DNA of 64,000 nucleotides from Aestuariicoccus sp032586235 (GTDB lineage: Bacteria > Pseudomonadota > Alphaproteobacteria > Rhodobacterales > Rhodobacteraceae). The DNA is taken from contig NZ_JAWHTD010000009.1 of NCBI RefSeq assembly GCF_032586235.1, positions 62,001 to 126,000 of the forward strand. The letters run 5' to 3'. How positions within the stretch are numbered: the first letter of the stretch is position 1; the number at the start of each line of letters is the position of its first letter. The notes under the pieces were generated by a model, which did not search any database, was not told the origin of the DNA, and worked only from the letters and a program-made list of their open reading frames with translations. Below, piece by piece: positions 54,047 to 63,755 of the stretch. The position numbers and the translations under genes are program-made.

Positions 54047-55126
54047 TCATTGCCCTTCGGCACCTTCGGCAAACAGTTCCGATCGCACGGCGCCGGAGAA
54101 TTCCACCGCGCCCTGGTAAGACAGGTGATCCGGGTCCGAAAACCATTTGTTGTCAGTCCGGTAATCCATGTCGAAGAAAAGGTCATGGACGTCGACCATG
54201 CGCACATTGTCGGCTTCTGCCACCTCTTCGAGCATTGGCCGTTCAATCGACCACAATTCCTTCATCCGCGGATCTTCGAAGTAGCCCCTTGTCGTCGGTG
54301 ACACGACGATGACAAGCTCCGCGCCGGTTTCCTTGAGCAGGTTCGCCATGCTGCGCAGGTGGCCGGCATTGATGGCAGGCGTCCGGGGTTCGGTGTCCAG
54401 CACGCGCCGGATCGTCCGCATGCGCCGGTCGACATCCTTTTCGTCGAAGGCATCGGTCAGGCAGCTTGCGTCGATCGGGGTGCGTGCGAACCCGTCAAGA
54501 ATGCCGTCCTCGTGCGGGTGATCCGGGGGATTGTCGGGAAACTCGCAAACGAGGCCGTCGTCGGACCCGCCGTCATTGCCGCCGCGGACTAGCCGGCGAA
54601 AGGCCTCGCGGCTTCTGCGGTTCGCCTCCAGCGCGGTGGATCTGACGCTGAGCAGCCCTGCGCGCAGGGCCCAGACGATATCCCGCGACCGCAACCGAGA
54701 CATCGAAGTGACCGAAGGCGAATACAGGATGTAATCGCTGGGGAATTCGCCGGGAATGCCGAGGATCCGGTCATAGCTGAGCATCCCCGGACCGACGGCG
54801 ATAAAGACATGCGTCAGGTTCGGCAGACGATCCACAAGGCGGCGAAGTTTGTATTCGGCAATCCTCAGATCGCCGCCGTCATCGGCGAAGGAATAGCCCG
54901 AAAGCCCCATGCTGGGAAAATGAAGATCCCGTGTGTGCGAGGAGCCAAGGCTGAGGGCCTCGATTTTCGGTGCGCGGGCATGAAAGGTTTCCAGACGGTC
55001 GTCCGGCTTGCGGTCGGCAAAGAACACCGCCAGCGCCAGATAGGGGACGCAGATGGCAAATCCGCACCACGCGAGGATCAGGCTGATCTTGTTTCTAGAA
55101 CTCAAAATAGATGAACCCCTCAACAT
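54047..55126 (-). CDS. SGNH/DHHW-like membrane-anchored partner of MBOAT
   Basis: A 359-residue protein with an N-terminal membrane anchor (ISLILAWCGFAICVPYLALAVFF), then GSSHTRDLHFPSM (a Ser-in-GSSHT pattern like SGNH proteins of the AlgX/DltD type) and DNKWFSDPDHLSYQGAVEFSGAV, with a typical DxxH-like Asp/His near the C-terminus. Such proteins pair with MBOAT transferases to O-acetylate exported polysaccharide. An ATG at 55126 (after a TTG) is likely. The start overlaps the MBOAT 3' end by about 32 bases. The acylated polymer is unknown. Confidence 0.8.
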   Translation of the reverse strand: MLRGSSILSSRNKISLILAWCGFAICVPYLALAVFFADRKPDDRLETFHARAPKIEALSLGSSHTRDLHFPSMGLSGYSFADDGGDLRIAEYKLRRLVDRLPNLTHVFIAVGPGMLSYDRILGIPGEFPSDYILYSPSVTSMSRLRSRDIVWALRAGLLSVRSTALEANRRSREAFRRLVRGGNDGGSDDGLVCEFPDNPPDHPHEDGILDGFARTPIDASCLTDAFDEKDVDRRMRTIRRVLDTEPRTPAINAGHLRSMANLLKETGAELVIVVSPTTRGYFEDPRMKELWSIERPMLEEVAEADNVRMVDVHDLFFDMDYRTDNKWFSDPDHLSYQGAVEFSGAVRSELFAEGAEGQ

Positions 55127-56501
55127 CAAAGTTGCCGAACAGTAGGATCGCGACCACGCAGCAGCCTAGGATGCCCTCTCTGAGAAAGGGCACGGAGGCG
55201 CTTGCTTCCACGTGCACGGGCATTTTGCGATACACCAGCCAGTCGTTGAAGAAAAAGATCGTCATGCCGATCAGCCCAAGCAGGAAGTCAAGCTTGGCCG
55301 GGGCCGCGGCAAGCGCCGCAAGGCCAAGGTCGGTCGTGAACATCGTACCGATCTGGGATTGCAGCAACGAAAAGTCGCGGATGAAGAAGAGAATGCCGAC
55401 GAACGAAATGCACATCACCATCATCGCGCGGCCAAACACCTCGCGGATGAGATCGTTGCTGGGAATGACCGAGAGCAGCCTTGCGACCGGCGACCAGAAC
55501 CGCATCATCAGTCCGTTGACCAGCCCGAACAGCACGAAATTCCACGACGCGCCGTGCCACAGGCCGACGATGCACATCGCCATGATGGCGATGAACGACC
55601 GCATCGGTTCCTGCGGAAACCGTCTGGCCAGCGGGATATGGATATAGTCCGTCACCCATTTGGTCAGGCTGATATGCCAGCGCTGCCAGAAGGAGGTCAT
55701 GTTCTTGGCATAGAATGGTTGCCGGAAGTTAAGCGAAAGATTGATGCCCATGAAGCTTGCGAGCCCGCGCGCGATAAGGGTGTAGCCATAGAAATCGAAA
55801 TACACCTGCGCCACGAAGACAAAGGAAATGGCCCATAGGATCAGCCCGCCTGGGGTCTGCAGGAAACTGTAGGAGATGAACTCGGCAATATTGTCCGCGA
55901 TGACGAGCTTGGCGAAAAAGCCCCAGGCAATCAGCACGAAACCGCGCTGAACGTCTTTCATCGAGGGCAGGTCGAGATTTCTGACCTGAGTCAGCAGCGT
56001 CGAGGCCCGTTCGATCGGGCCAGCAACCAGTTGCGGGAAGAAGCTGACGTAGACGAAGTAGGTCAGGAAATTCGTCTCGGGTTTGAATTTCCCGCGATAC
56101 ACGTCGAAGGTATAGCTCATTGTCTGCAGGGTGTAGAAGGAGATGCCCAGCGGCAATAGAACGTTGATGCCCTGCAGATCCGTTCCGATCAGGTGATTAA
56201 CGTTGTCGGTAAAGAAATTCCAGTATTTGAAGAAGAACAGTATGCCTAGGTTGATAAGGATCGAAAGTAGCAGCCAGACGCGTTTCTGGCCGGGTCTGGA
56301 GGACCGATGAATCCAGATGCTTGCGAAATAGTCGATGAGCGCTGATGCGAACAGCAGGGGAACATAGGCAACTTCCCAGTAGGCGTAGAAAAGCAGGGAT
56401 CCCGCGGCCACCAGGTGACGACGATACGCCGCCGGTATCATCATGTAGGCGATCAGGATTCCGGGGGCGAAAATCAGGAATACCAACGAGGTGAATGACA
56501 T
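55095..56501 (-). CDS. MBOAT-family O-acyltransferase
   Basis: A 468-residue protein with about ten helices. The catalytic His lies in MAMCIVGLWHGASWNFVLFGLVNG. Other family marks are PLGISFYTLQTMSYTFDVYRGK, FFPQLVAGPIERASTLLTQ and FYAKNMTSFWQRWHISLTKWVTDYIHIPL. It is AlgI/DltB-like and should transfer acetyl groups across the inner membrane to the SGNH-like partner encoded downstream. No exopolysaccharide synthesis genes are visible in the window. Confidence 0.93.
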   Translation of the reverse strand: MSFTSLVFLIFAPGILIAYMMIPAAYRRHLVAAGSLLFYAYWEVAYVPLLFASALIDYFASIWIHRSSRPGQKRVWLLLSILINLGILFFFKYWNFFTDNVNHLIGTDLQGINVLLPLGISFYTLQTMSYTFDVYRGKFKPETNFLTYFVYVSFFPQLVAGPIERASTLLTQVRNLDLPSMKDVQRGFVLIAWGFFAKLVIADNIAEFISYSFLQTPGGLILWAISFVFVAQVYFDFYGYTLIARGLASFMGINLSLNFRQPFYAKNMTSFWQRWHISLTKWVTDYIHIPLARRFPQEPMRSFIAIMAMCIVGLWHGASWNFVLFGLVNGLMMRFWSPVARLLSVIPSNDLIREVFGRAMMVMCISFVGILFFIRDFSLLQSQIGTMFTTDLGLAALAAAPAKLDFLLGLIGMTIFFFNDWLVYRKMPVHVEASASVPFLREGILGCCVVAILLFGNFDVEGFIYFEF

Positions 56502-57355
56502 GATGTGCCTGTGACGTTACTGCTCTTTTGTCCGGAGCTATTGGCCGGCGCCTCGCAAGTGGTCTGCGGTTTGCCGGAGAGTCGCCCGGTCTTACCTTTC
56601 AGGAAATTTGCATCGAAATAATGGCAATTTGTTGAAAAGACATAGTCTTGTAGGCATATTCCCGTTGGGCCAGCCGCGCCAGACAGTCCGCTGTCGCCCG
56701 CGCGATCGTCAGGCGGCGCGCCGATCGCAACCGCACCTTCGCGACCCCGTCGTGCGGGGCGCGGCCCGACAACCGGTGTCGCGGCGCTGTTGATTTGCGT
56801 TGAGAACTGGCCCGGTTGACTGCAAATTTTTCACTGAGGACGGCCAGCCTCGTCGGTCACCAGTCGGCGCGGTCTGAGAACGGGATCACCCATGACAACT
56901 CACTCAGCCTTCGGGCCGAGGGACCCCCACTTTGCTTTCTTTTTGCCCCCGTTACCGCCCCAGTTTCCCGGGTGGTTGGGCTTTCTCGATACGGATCATC
57001 GAGGGTCAAGGTCTCTTACCACCCCAGCCATATGCGCGTCGATCAGCCAGAAAAGATTGCTCATGTCACCGCTCCGTTCTTGGAGCCGTGAGTCACTCAG
57101 AACTCGGGAATTCAATGCATCCTGACCCTACGTGTTCAACCGCTGACAAATGAGCCCGAAAGCCATTGCGACTCATTAGGGAAATCCAGACCGGCGCGCG
57201 CCTGTTGTCCACAAATGCGGCTTGCGGCATCGCGCCACAAGGACTTACCATCGGATCGAAAATTGATCGAAGCGGCCCTTGCCGCACCTGCGTTTTTCCC
57301 GAGAAACGTCAGGTCAAATTATGACTGATAAGGTTTGAAATGCGAAGGGACCCCC
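56502..57355. other. 854-bp gap: no supported gene, possible IS relic
   Basis: Frames here are short and unconvincing. About 56785-56840 reads TTGATTTGCGTTGAGAACT... followed by a TTTTTCACTGAGGA segment, which is like terminal sequence of IS21-type elements in related genomes, but no transposase is present. Around 56840-56885 a segment of about 50 bases repeats 53708-53760 (both contain GGTCTGAGAACGGGATCAC). Confidence 0.35.
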
Positions 57356-60295
57356 ATGGCGTTTATTCCGGGAACCGACCTTGACGACGATCTCAACGGA
57401 ACTGAATTCGATGACACGATCGATGGCGGCCCGGGCAACGATGAGTTGCGAGGAGGCCAGGGCGACGACAGCCTGATCGGCGGGATCGGGGACGATACGC
57501 TGATCGCCAATCTCGGGGGCGCGGACACTTTGCGCGGCGAAGCGGGGAACGACTCGCTGGCCTCTTTCGGCAGCAACGCCGATGAGCTTTTAGACGGCGG
57601 CGCGGATGACGACATTTTCAGCATCGCCGCGAGCCTGGTCGACAGTCAGATCCTCGGTGGCAGCGGCTTCGACCATGTCGATCTCAGGGGCGGCGGCGGG
57701 CAGAATCTGCGCGGCACGGTTCTGTCGGGGATCGAGCGCACGGCGCTCTGGCAGAACACCAACTACGACATCGAAGCGGCGCAGGTGGTGAATTTCGGCG
57801 AAATCGTGATGACCGAGTTCGCTGCGACGAACGGTTCGGCGATCCGCATCTTCGACGTGGACGGCCAGAGCGTCACGGCGCTGCCATCGCTGATCGGGAC
57901 GCAGCGGTTGCTGATCCTTTCGGAAAGCCAGACGGGCGAGAGCGTGAGCGTCGATTTCAGCGGCGGCACCTATGCCGACGATTCCTACGCCACGTTCCGG
58001 GGCGGGGTCGGCGACGAGACGGTGATCGGCGGTACCGGCAACGATGAATTTCGCGGGGGCCAGGGCGACGACAGCCTGATCGGCGGGATCGGGGACGATA
58101 CGCTGATCGCCAATCTCGGGGGCGCCGACACGCTGCGCGGCGAAGCGGGCAACGACTCACTGGCCTCCTTTGCTAACAACGCGGATGATCTTCTCGACGG
58201 CGGCGCGGATGACGACATTTTCAGCATCGCCGCGAGCCTGGTCGACAGTCAGATCCTCGGTGGCAGCGGGTTCGACCATGTCGATCTCAGGGGCGGCGGC
58301 GGGCAGAATCTGCGCGGCACGGTTCTGTCGGGGATCGAGCGCACGGCGTTCTGGCAGAACACCAACTACGACATCGAAGCGGCGCAGGTGGTGAATTTCG
58401 GCGAAATCGTGATGACCGAGTTCGCTGCGACGAACGGTTCGGCGATCCGCATCTTCGACGTGGACGGCCAGAGCGTCACGGCGTTGCCGTCGCTGATCGG
58501 GACGCAGCGGCTGCTGATCCTTTCGGAGAGCCAGACGGGCGAGAGCGTGAGCGTCGATTTCAGCGGCGGGACCTATGCCGACGAATCCTACGCGGCGTTC
58601 CGGGGCGGGGTCGGCGACGAGACGGTGATCGGCGGTACCGGCAACGATGAATTTCGCGGGGGCCAGGGCGACGACAGCCTGATCGGCGGCGCTGGCGCGG
58701 ACACGTTGGCGGGCGAGGCGGGCGAAGACACGGTATCTTACGCAACGTCATCCGGCGAAGGGGTCACTGTTGATCTCTCTGCGCAGACGGCGGAGGGGGG
58801 AGACGCCGAGGGCGACGCGATCTCGGGGTTTGAACACGCGACGGGCAGTCAGGCGAACGACATCTTGTATTCGACCGTGGCCGGCAGCGTTCTGGACGGG
58901 CAGGCCGGCAATGATGTGCTTGAGGGCGGTGCCGGGAGCGATATGCTGCTGGGCGGTGACGGCGCCGATACCCTTTCGGGTGCCGCCGCGGCGGACGTGC
59001 TCGAGGGCGGGGCGGGCGACGATGTGCTCGACGGTGGTGACGGCGATGACATCATCACGGGCGGTGCTGGTGACGACGACCTTTTGGGCGAGGCCGGTAA
59101 CGATACGCTGGACGGCGGCGATGGCGACGATACGGCGAGCGGCGGTGACGGGACCGATACGATCCTCGGCGAAGCCGGCAGCGACCGGCTGTCCGGCGGT
59201 CTTGGAGATGACGCGCTTTCGGGCGGTCCCGGAAATGACGATCTGGACGGGGGCGACGGTGCCGACCTGCTGGCGGGCGGGGCGGACGACGACACGCTTT
59301 CCGGAGGGACGGGTGCCGACGTGCTTCAGGCTGGCGACGGCGGCGACCTGGCCTTCGGCGGAGCCCAGAACGACCTGATCGAAGGGGATGCCGGAAATGA
59401 TACCCTCAACGGTGAGACTGGCGATGACACCCTGATCGGCGGCGACGGCGATGACCGTCTAGCCGGTGGCGACGACGACGACGACCTGAACGGCGGGGCG
59501 GGCGACGACGACCTGCTCGGGCAGGCCGGGAACGACACGCTGAACGGCGGCGACGGGGCCGACAACATGGCCGGGTCCGACGGTGACGACGTCGTCAATG
59601 GCGACGGCGGCAACGATCTGATGGGCGGCGGACCGGGCAACGACGTGATGGACGGTGGCGCCGACAACGACTTCATGGGCGGCGGCCAGGACGACGACAC
59701 GATGGACGGCGGTGACGGCAACGACGTGATCAACGGCGGTCCCGGCAACGACTCGATGACCGGCGACGAGGGCTCCGACACTGCCGGAGGCTCGCTCGGC
59801 AGCGACACGATTGAGGGCGGTGCCGGGAATGACGACCTTGGCGGAGGCGCGGGTCAGGATGTGATCTCGGGCGGCGCCGGCAACGACAACATCGGCGGCG
59901 GAGAGGCCGATGATGTTATCTCGGGCGAAGGCGGCGACGACTTCCTCGCGGGCGGCGGCCGGGACGACGACATCGGCGGTGGCCTGGGCAACGACACGAT
60001 TAACGGCGGCGATGGCGACGACACCATGACGGGCGGGGACGGTGCCGACGTCTTCGTCTGGAACTTCTTCAAGGACGGCGATGCGGACGTCATCACCGAC
60101 TTCGAGGACGGCATCGACAGCTTCCGCATGGTGGGGGTCGAGAATGCGCCGGGGTCTGGGCTCGCAGGTAAGGTCGCCGCGCTGAACATCACCGATACTG
60201 CTGAGGGTGCGCTGATCGACTACCAAGGCCACACGGTGCTGATCGAGGGCGTGTCGGCGGCTGACCTGACGGTGGACGACTTCACTTTCCTCTGA
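57356..60295 (+). CDS. RTX-type calcium-binding repeat protein, type I secreted
   Basis: A 979-residue acidic protein. The first part holds two tandem modules of 201 residues (603 bases) with a beta-rich centre (GQNLRGTVLSGIERTA, VTALPSLIGTQRLLILSESQTGESVSVDFSGGTY) followed by GGxGxDxxx repeats. From about residue 440 on, roughly 45 nonapeptide repeats (GGAGDDVLDGG-type) bind Ca in beta rolls. The C-terminal FVWNFFKDGDADVITDFEDGIDSFRMVG and the final VDDFTFL are typical type I secretion signals. The ATG at 57356 is chosen behind AAGGGA. No T1SS genes lie in the window, so an orphan export system must act. Confidence 0.92.
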   Translation: MAFIPGTDLDDDLNGTEFDDTIDGGPGNDELRGGQGDDSLIGGIGDDTLIANLGGADTLRGEAGNDSLASFGSNADELLDGGADDDIFSIAASLVDSQILGGSGFDHVDLRGGGGQNLRGTVLSGIERTALWQNTNYDIEAAQVVNFGEIVMTEFAATNGSAIRIFDVDGQSVTALPSLIGTQRLLILSESQTGESVSVDFSGGTYADDSYATFRGGVGDETVIGGTGNDEFRGGQGDDSLIGGIGDDTLIANLGGADTLRGEAGNDSLASFANNADDLLDGGADDDIFSIAASLVDSQILGGSGFDHVDLRGGGGQNLRGTVLSGIERTAFWQNTNYDIEAAQVVNFGEIVMTEFAATNGSAIRIFDVDGQSVTALPSLIGTQRLLILSESQTGESVSVDFSGGTYADESYAAFRGGVGDETVIGGTGNDEFRGGQGDDSLIGGAGADTLAGEAGEDTVSYATSSGEGVTVDLSAQTAEGGDAEGDAISGFEHATGSQANDILYSTVAGSVLDGQAGNDVLEGGAGSDMLLGGDGADTLSGAAAADVLEGGAGDDVLDGGDGDDIITGGAGDDDLLGEAGNDTLDGGDGDDTASGGDGTDTILGEAGSDRLSGGLGDDALSGGPGNDDLDGGDGADLLAGGADDDTLSGGTGADVLQAGDGGDLAFGGAQNDLIEGDAGNDTLNGETGDDTLIGGDGDDRLAGGDDDDDLNGGAGDDDLLGQAGNDTLNGGDGADNMAGSDGDDVVNGDGGNDLMGGGPGNDVMDGGADNDFMGGGQDDDTMDGGDGNDVINGGPGNDSMTGDEGSDTAGGSLGSDTIEGGAGNDDLGGGAGQDVISGGAGNDNIGGGEADDVISGEGGDDFLAGGGRDDDIGGGLGNDTINGGDGDDTMTGGDGADVFVWNFFKDGDADVITDFEDGIDSFRMVGVENAPGSGLAGKVAALNITDTAEGALIDYQGHTVLIEGVSAADLTVDDFTFL
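57437..58667 (+). repeat. Two 603-bp tandem modules inside the RTX gene
   Basis: The GGCGACGACA point recurs at 57461, 58064 and 58667, so two complete 603-base copies and the start of a third are present. The copies differ in very few codons (for example FGSN versus FANN), so the duplication is recent or kept identical by gene conversion. Confidence 0.9.
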
Positions 60296-60308
60296 CCCCT
60301 AGCTGCAA

Positions 60309-61846
60309 TCACGGGGTGAGACCTGCGAGTTTCAGCATTGCCAGAAATCGCTCTCTTTCTTCGTCCACTTCGTAGGGAAGGACGGTTCCCGCAAATCCGA
60401 TAGTGAATTTGGCATTGGCCTTTTCAACTTCGCCTGCCGTGGCGCGCGCGTCTTCAAGTCGGCCATTTGCAGCGTAGCAGGCCGCGGCCAGTGCCAGCGC
60501 GTTCGGGTGGCCCGGCTGAGCGGTACGGACCCGTTCCAAATGGGGCATCGCTTCTGCGTATCTTTCCAGATTGAAAAGCGCGCGACCGCAGAAGATATGA
60601 TAGGAAAGCGGAAAATGCGGGTTCAGTTTCATCGCCGTTTCCAGTTCCGACAGCGCCTCCTCGGACCGTCCAGCATACGTGTACGAAAAGGCGCGAAGGC
60701 TCCGAGAAAATAGACGCTCGCCGGATTGAGCGACACCGCTTGATCGAGCTCGGAAAGGGCACGGCCCGTCGACCTTTCGATCCACTGATGCATCCACCCC
60801 ATAACCGTATGCGCCCAGGGTTCCCTCTCGTCGGCCTTTACCGCAGCCCGGGCCGCATCAGCACATTTATCAGCGGCGGCATCGAGGTCGTCGGAAAATC
60901 CATTGTTGTAGAAATGCAGATATGCCCACGAGATCACGGCATGCGCCCGTGCTGCGCCGGGATCGAGTACCAATGCCCGCTCTGCTTCTGCTATCGCCTG
61001 GCGGTTGCCGTCGGGATCAAATTTCCAAACGTAGTCCAGCGCTCTGAGGACATAGTCATACGCGTTGATCGTCTCTGGTGTCTTGACCAGGGATCGGCGG
61101 TAGTGCTGTCGCGTGATCTCACCGACCAGCCTGTTGACAACGATGCTCGTGATCTCGTCCTGAACTTCGAAAAGATCCGTGAGCTCTCTGTCATATCGGT
61201 CGGCCCATACCTGATTGCCGATCTCGGCGTCGACGAGTTGTGCCGTGACGCGTATGCGGTCGCCGGAACGACGTATGCTTCCTTCGACAATATATTGCAC
61301 GCCAAGCTCGCGCGCGATCTGCGCAATGGTGAGATCGGACCCGCGATAGGCAAAACTGGAATGCCGCGCGATGATGAAAAGCTCGGCATAACGGGACAGG
61401 TCGGTCAGAATGTCGTCGGTTATTCCATCCGAGAAATAGGATTCCGACCGATCTCCTGAAAGGTTCCGGAATGGCAAGACCGCGACAGAGGGTTTCTCGG
61501 TCAGGACGCTGGACGCACTGGCGCGCTAGCCTCGGACCGCCCCCTCAAAGCGGAAGCCCCTGCGCGGAAGTGTCTTGATCAGCTTTTGGGCCTGCCCATC
61601 GTCGCCCAGGGCCGCGCGGGCCGCGTTGATACGGGTAGAAATCGCGCTGTCCGAAACGATCCGCCCGCCCCAGACATGTTCGATGAGATCGTCGCGGGAC
61701 ACGATCGCGCCCGGATGTTTGGCAAGGTAGGTGATGAGGTCCAAAACCTGCGGTTCCACCTGGACGACGCGCTCGTTCTGACGGAGTTCACCCCGTTGGA
61801 GGTCAATTCGGAAGTTCTCGAACGAAATGACGCCGTCGTTTGCCAT
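60309..61846 (-). pseudogene. Winged-helix/TPR transcriptional regulator, broken twice
   Basis: The 5' part (106 codons, 61846-61526) is an OmpR-type winged helix: ISFENFRIDLQRGELRQNERVVQVEPQVLDLITYLAKHPGAIVSRDDLIEHVWGG...TLPRRGFRFEG. A TAG at 61526-61528 ends it in frame; the same frame goes on with VAVLPFRNLSGDRSESYFSDGITDDILTDLS and the TolB-like/TPR region (QYIVEGSIRRSGDRIRVTAQLVD). Near 60690 about one base is lost, and the TPR tail continues in a new frame (YTYAGRSEEALSELETAMKLNPHFPLSYHIF). Full-length relatives are CadC-like, adenylate-cyclase-type regulators. It is probably inactive. Confidence 0.82.
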
Positions 61847-61994
61847 GCGTGATCATGACCACGCGGTCAGGCGTTTCTCAAGGAGAATGGAAGATTTCTG
61901 GACAAGTTCTGGACAACCCCTGAAAGCGGCGCGGTCATCTTCGTGCCAGAGTTGGATCACGTAAATCGAGACCCAACTGCACTGGATACCCAAG

Positions 61995-62180
61995 ATGACC
62001 GATCAAGAGACATTCATCCTCACACACTATACCGACATCTCCGAAACAAAGCGCCGCGACGTCGGCAGAATGCAAAGCGAGATCATCCAAAGCGCTCTGC
62101 GGAAGATTTCGGCGGCCATGGCCAAGGGGCTCCAGAAAACGTTGCACCGCAATGCGTTGCGGGAATTCGATCAGGTATAG
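61995..62180 (+). CDS. Small hypothetical protein
   Basis: A 61-residue frame, MTDQETFILTHYTDISETKRRDVGRMQSEIIQSALRKISAAMAKGLQKTLHRNALREFDQV. The composition (amphipathic helix, balanced charges) is protein-like, but no ribosome site stands out. It is followed at once by a 126-base repeated segment. Status uncertain. Confidence 0.4.
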   Translation: MTDQETFILTHYTDISETKRRDVGRMQSEIIQSALRKISAAMAKGLQKTLHRNALREFDQV

Positions 62181-62235
62181 AAGGCCCGCCAGGATATCCG
62201 CTTCGTCCGCATGTGAGACGCTGGACGGGCCTGCG

Positions 62236-62361
62236 GCGAACGTCTGGAGCCGGTGAAAGCCTTCGTTCGAGCGTGTCTCTGCGATTTCGTCGGCTCTAAC
62301 GGCTGCTTACCGCCGTCCAGCGGTAATCTGATCATTTTGCTCAGATGTCTCGGACGAGCCC
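62236..62361. repeat. 126-bp direct repeat, copy A
   Basis: This segment starts GCGAACGTCTGGAG and ends near TCAGATGTCTCGGACGAGCCC. It recurs at 63622-63747 with scattered substitutions. Both copies hold the palindrome ACCGC-CGTCCA-GCGGT. The two copies bracket the next two genes. No frame is conserved between copies. The stretch 62181-62455 holds no gene. Confidence 0.75.
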
Positions 62362-62455
62362 GTAGCGGACATTGTCCTTAGGCTGCCTCGATGACAACAA
62401 ATTGCACCAAACTGGATTCGAGAATAGACTGCGCACTGGCCTAGAAGGTAAGCAA

Positions 62456-62944
62456 TTGATCAAGCTTTTTCGCACGCCATTGGCGTTGGCACTTTCGATC
62501 CTGCTTGTAAGCACCGTCGCGGCGATGGCGGCGGGCATTTTAGATGGCCGTGCATTTACTGGTATGATCGGTCCGGCCGAAAACCCGGACCTTGAAGACA
62601 GCCTTCACTTCGACGACGGACACTTCTGGTCCGACATCTGCACCCGCTGCGGCTTCATGCCCGGCACCTATGCCGCGGAAGTGACCCCGGATGGAGTCCG
62701 GTTCACGGGCACACTTGAAAGCGATAGCCGTGGTCGCTTCGACTATGACGGCCTCGTCAAAGAGGACGGCTCAATCAGGGTGGCTATCACATGGGAGCGT
62801 CGTCGCTGGTACTGGACGTCCCGGCGCGAGATCACCTTCGTCGGCGAGCAGGTGAGCATTGTTGAAACCGCACCCCTTGCGCAGATGCGTCAGTCCATGC
62901 AGTCGATGGACCTGGATGGGAACCCGATGTGCTCCCGGTTCTGA
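62456..62944 (+). CDS. Secreted hypothetical protein
   Basis: A 162-residue protein if translated from TTG 62456, behind AAGGTAAG; longer in-frame starts add residues that do not fit a signal. The signal peptide is LFRTPLALALSILLVSTVAAMAA. The mature part is rich in aromatic and acidic residues, with SDICTRCGFMPGTY (CxxC) and a final MCSRF. It may be a periplasmic redox or metal-binding protein. No family recognised. Its end overlaps the next gene by 16 bases. Confidence 0.65.
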   Translation: MIKLFRTPLALALSILLVSTVAAMAAGILDGRAFTGMIGPAENPDLEDSLHFDDGHFWSDICTRCGFMPGTYAAEVTPDGVRFTGTLESDSRGRFDYDGLVKEDGSIRVAITWERRRWYWTSRREITFVGEQVSIVETAPLAQMRQSMQSMDLDGNPMCSRF

Positions 62945-63573
62945 AGGCAATCTTGGTGAAACGTAAAGCGTTTGCCTTTTATGGCCTATTACTTGTCGGG
63001 GGCTGGTTTCTCGGCGGGTACCTGAAAGACCTGACAGTGCCCGAAATGCGCCCGATGAACGAACCTATGATACACAGGATCGTCATGACCGCCTTCGTCG
63101 CCTTTGTTGTCCTGGCGGCAATCCCGTTCGTGCCCGGTGCCGAGATCGGATTTGCTTTATTGCTTCTATTTGGCGGGCAAGTGGCTCCCTTGGTCTATCT
63201 CGGAATGGTTGGCGCTTTGGTCGTTTCATTCCTGTGCGCGCGGCTTGTCCCCGCGCCTCTCCTAGCCTGTGGGCTACAGCAGCTCGGGCTCACAAAGGCC
63301 GCGGCGTTCATTATCGAACTGGATAGCGCCGCCCCGCATGAGCGCGCGGATAGGTTATCGCTCATCCTTCCTCCGGCACTTGGCCGAAGGCTGCATCGCT
63401 ACCGACATCTCCTGCTCGCGATCGCGCTGAACACACCGGGAAACTCCCTGCTTGGAGGTGGAGGAGGGCTAGCCTTTATGGCTGGTGCGTCGCGGCTTTA
63501 CGGGTTCGGGACATACCTCGCAACTATCGTCTGCGCCGTCGCACCTGTTCCGTTGGTCTTCTTCTTCACCTAG
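62929..63573 (+). CDS. Membrane protein, possibly TVP38/DedA-like
   Basis: A 214-residue protein starting at GTG 62929, overlapping the secreted protein gene. It has about six helices with AIPFVPGAEIGFALLLLFGGQ and NTPGNSLLGGGGGLAFMAGASRLYGFGTYLATI; the re-entrant-loop-like Pro/Glu-Gly pattern resembles the VTT domain of DedA/TVP38 proteins, which shuttle or maintain membrane lipids. The assignment is tentative. The two genes stand between the direct-repeat copies. Confidence 0.6.
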   Translation: MLPVLKAILVKRKAFAFYGLLLVGGWFLGGYLKDLTVPEMRPMNEPMIHRIVMTAFVAFVVLAAIPFVPGAEIGFALLLLFGGQVAPLVYLGMVGALVVSFLCARLVPAPLLACGLQQLGLTKAAAFIIELDSAAPHERADRLSLILPPALGRRLHRYRHLLLAIALNTPGNSLLGGGGGLAFMAGASRLYGFGTYLATIVCAVAPVPLVFFFT

Positions 63574-63621
63574 CCTAGTAGCGTCGGCTTGGTCCGCAAG
63601 CCGGTCGTAGCCTTGATTTTG

Positions 63622-63747
63622 GCGAACGTCTGGAGGCAGTAAAAGCTGTCGTTCGGGCTCGGCTCAGAGGATTTTCGGCTCTGACGGCTACTTACCGCCG
63701 TCCAGCGGTCATCTGATCGTTTTGCTCAGATGTCTTGGAAGAGCCCA
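63622..63747. repeat. 126-bp direct repeat, copy B
   Basis: Diverged copy of 62236-62361 at an offset of 1386 bases (GCGAACGTCTGGAGGCAG... TACTTACCGCCGTCCAGCGGTCATCTGATC ...TGTCTTGGAAGAGCCC). The inner palindrome ACCGC-CGTCCA-GCGGT is kept exactly. Confidence 0.75.
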
Positions 63748-63755
63748 AGGCAGAC

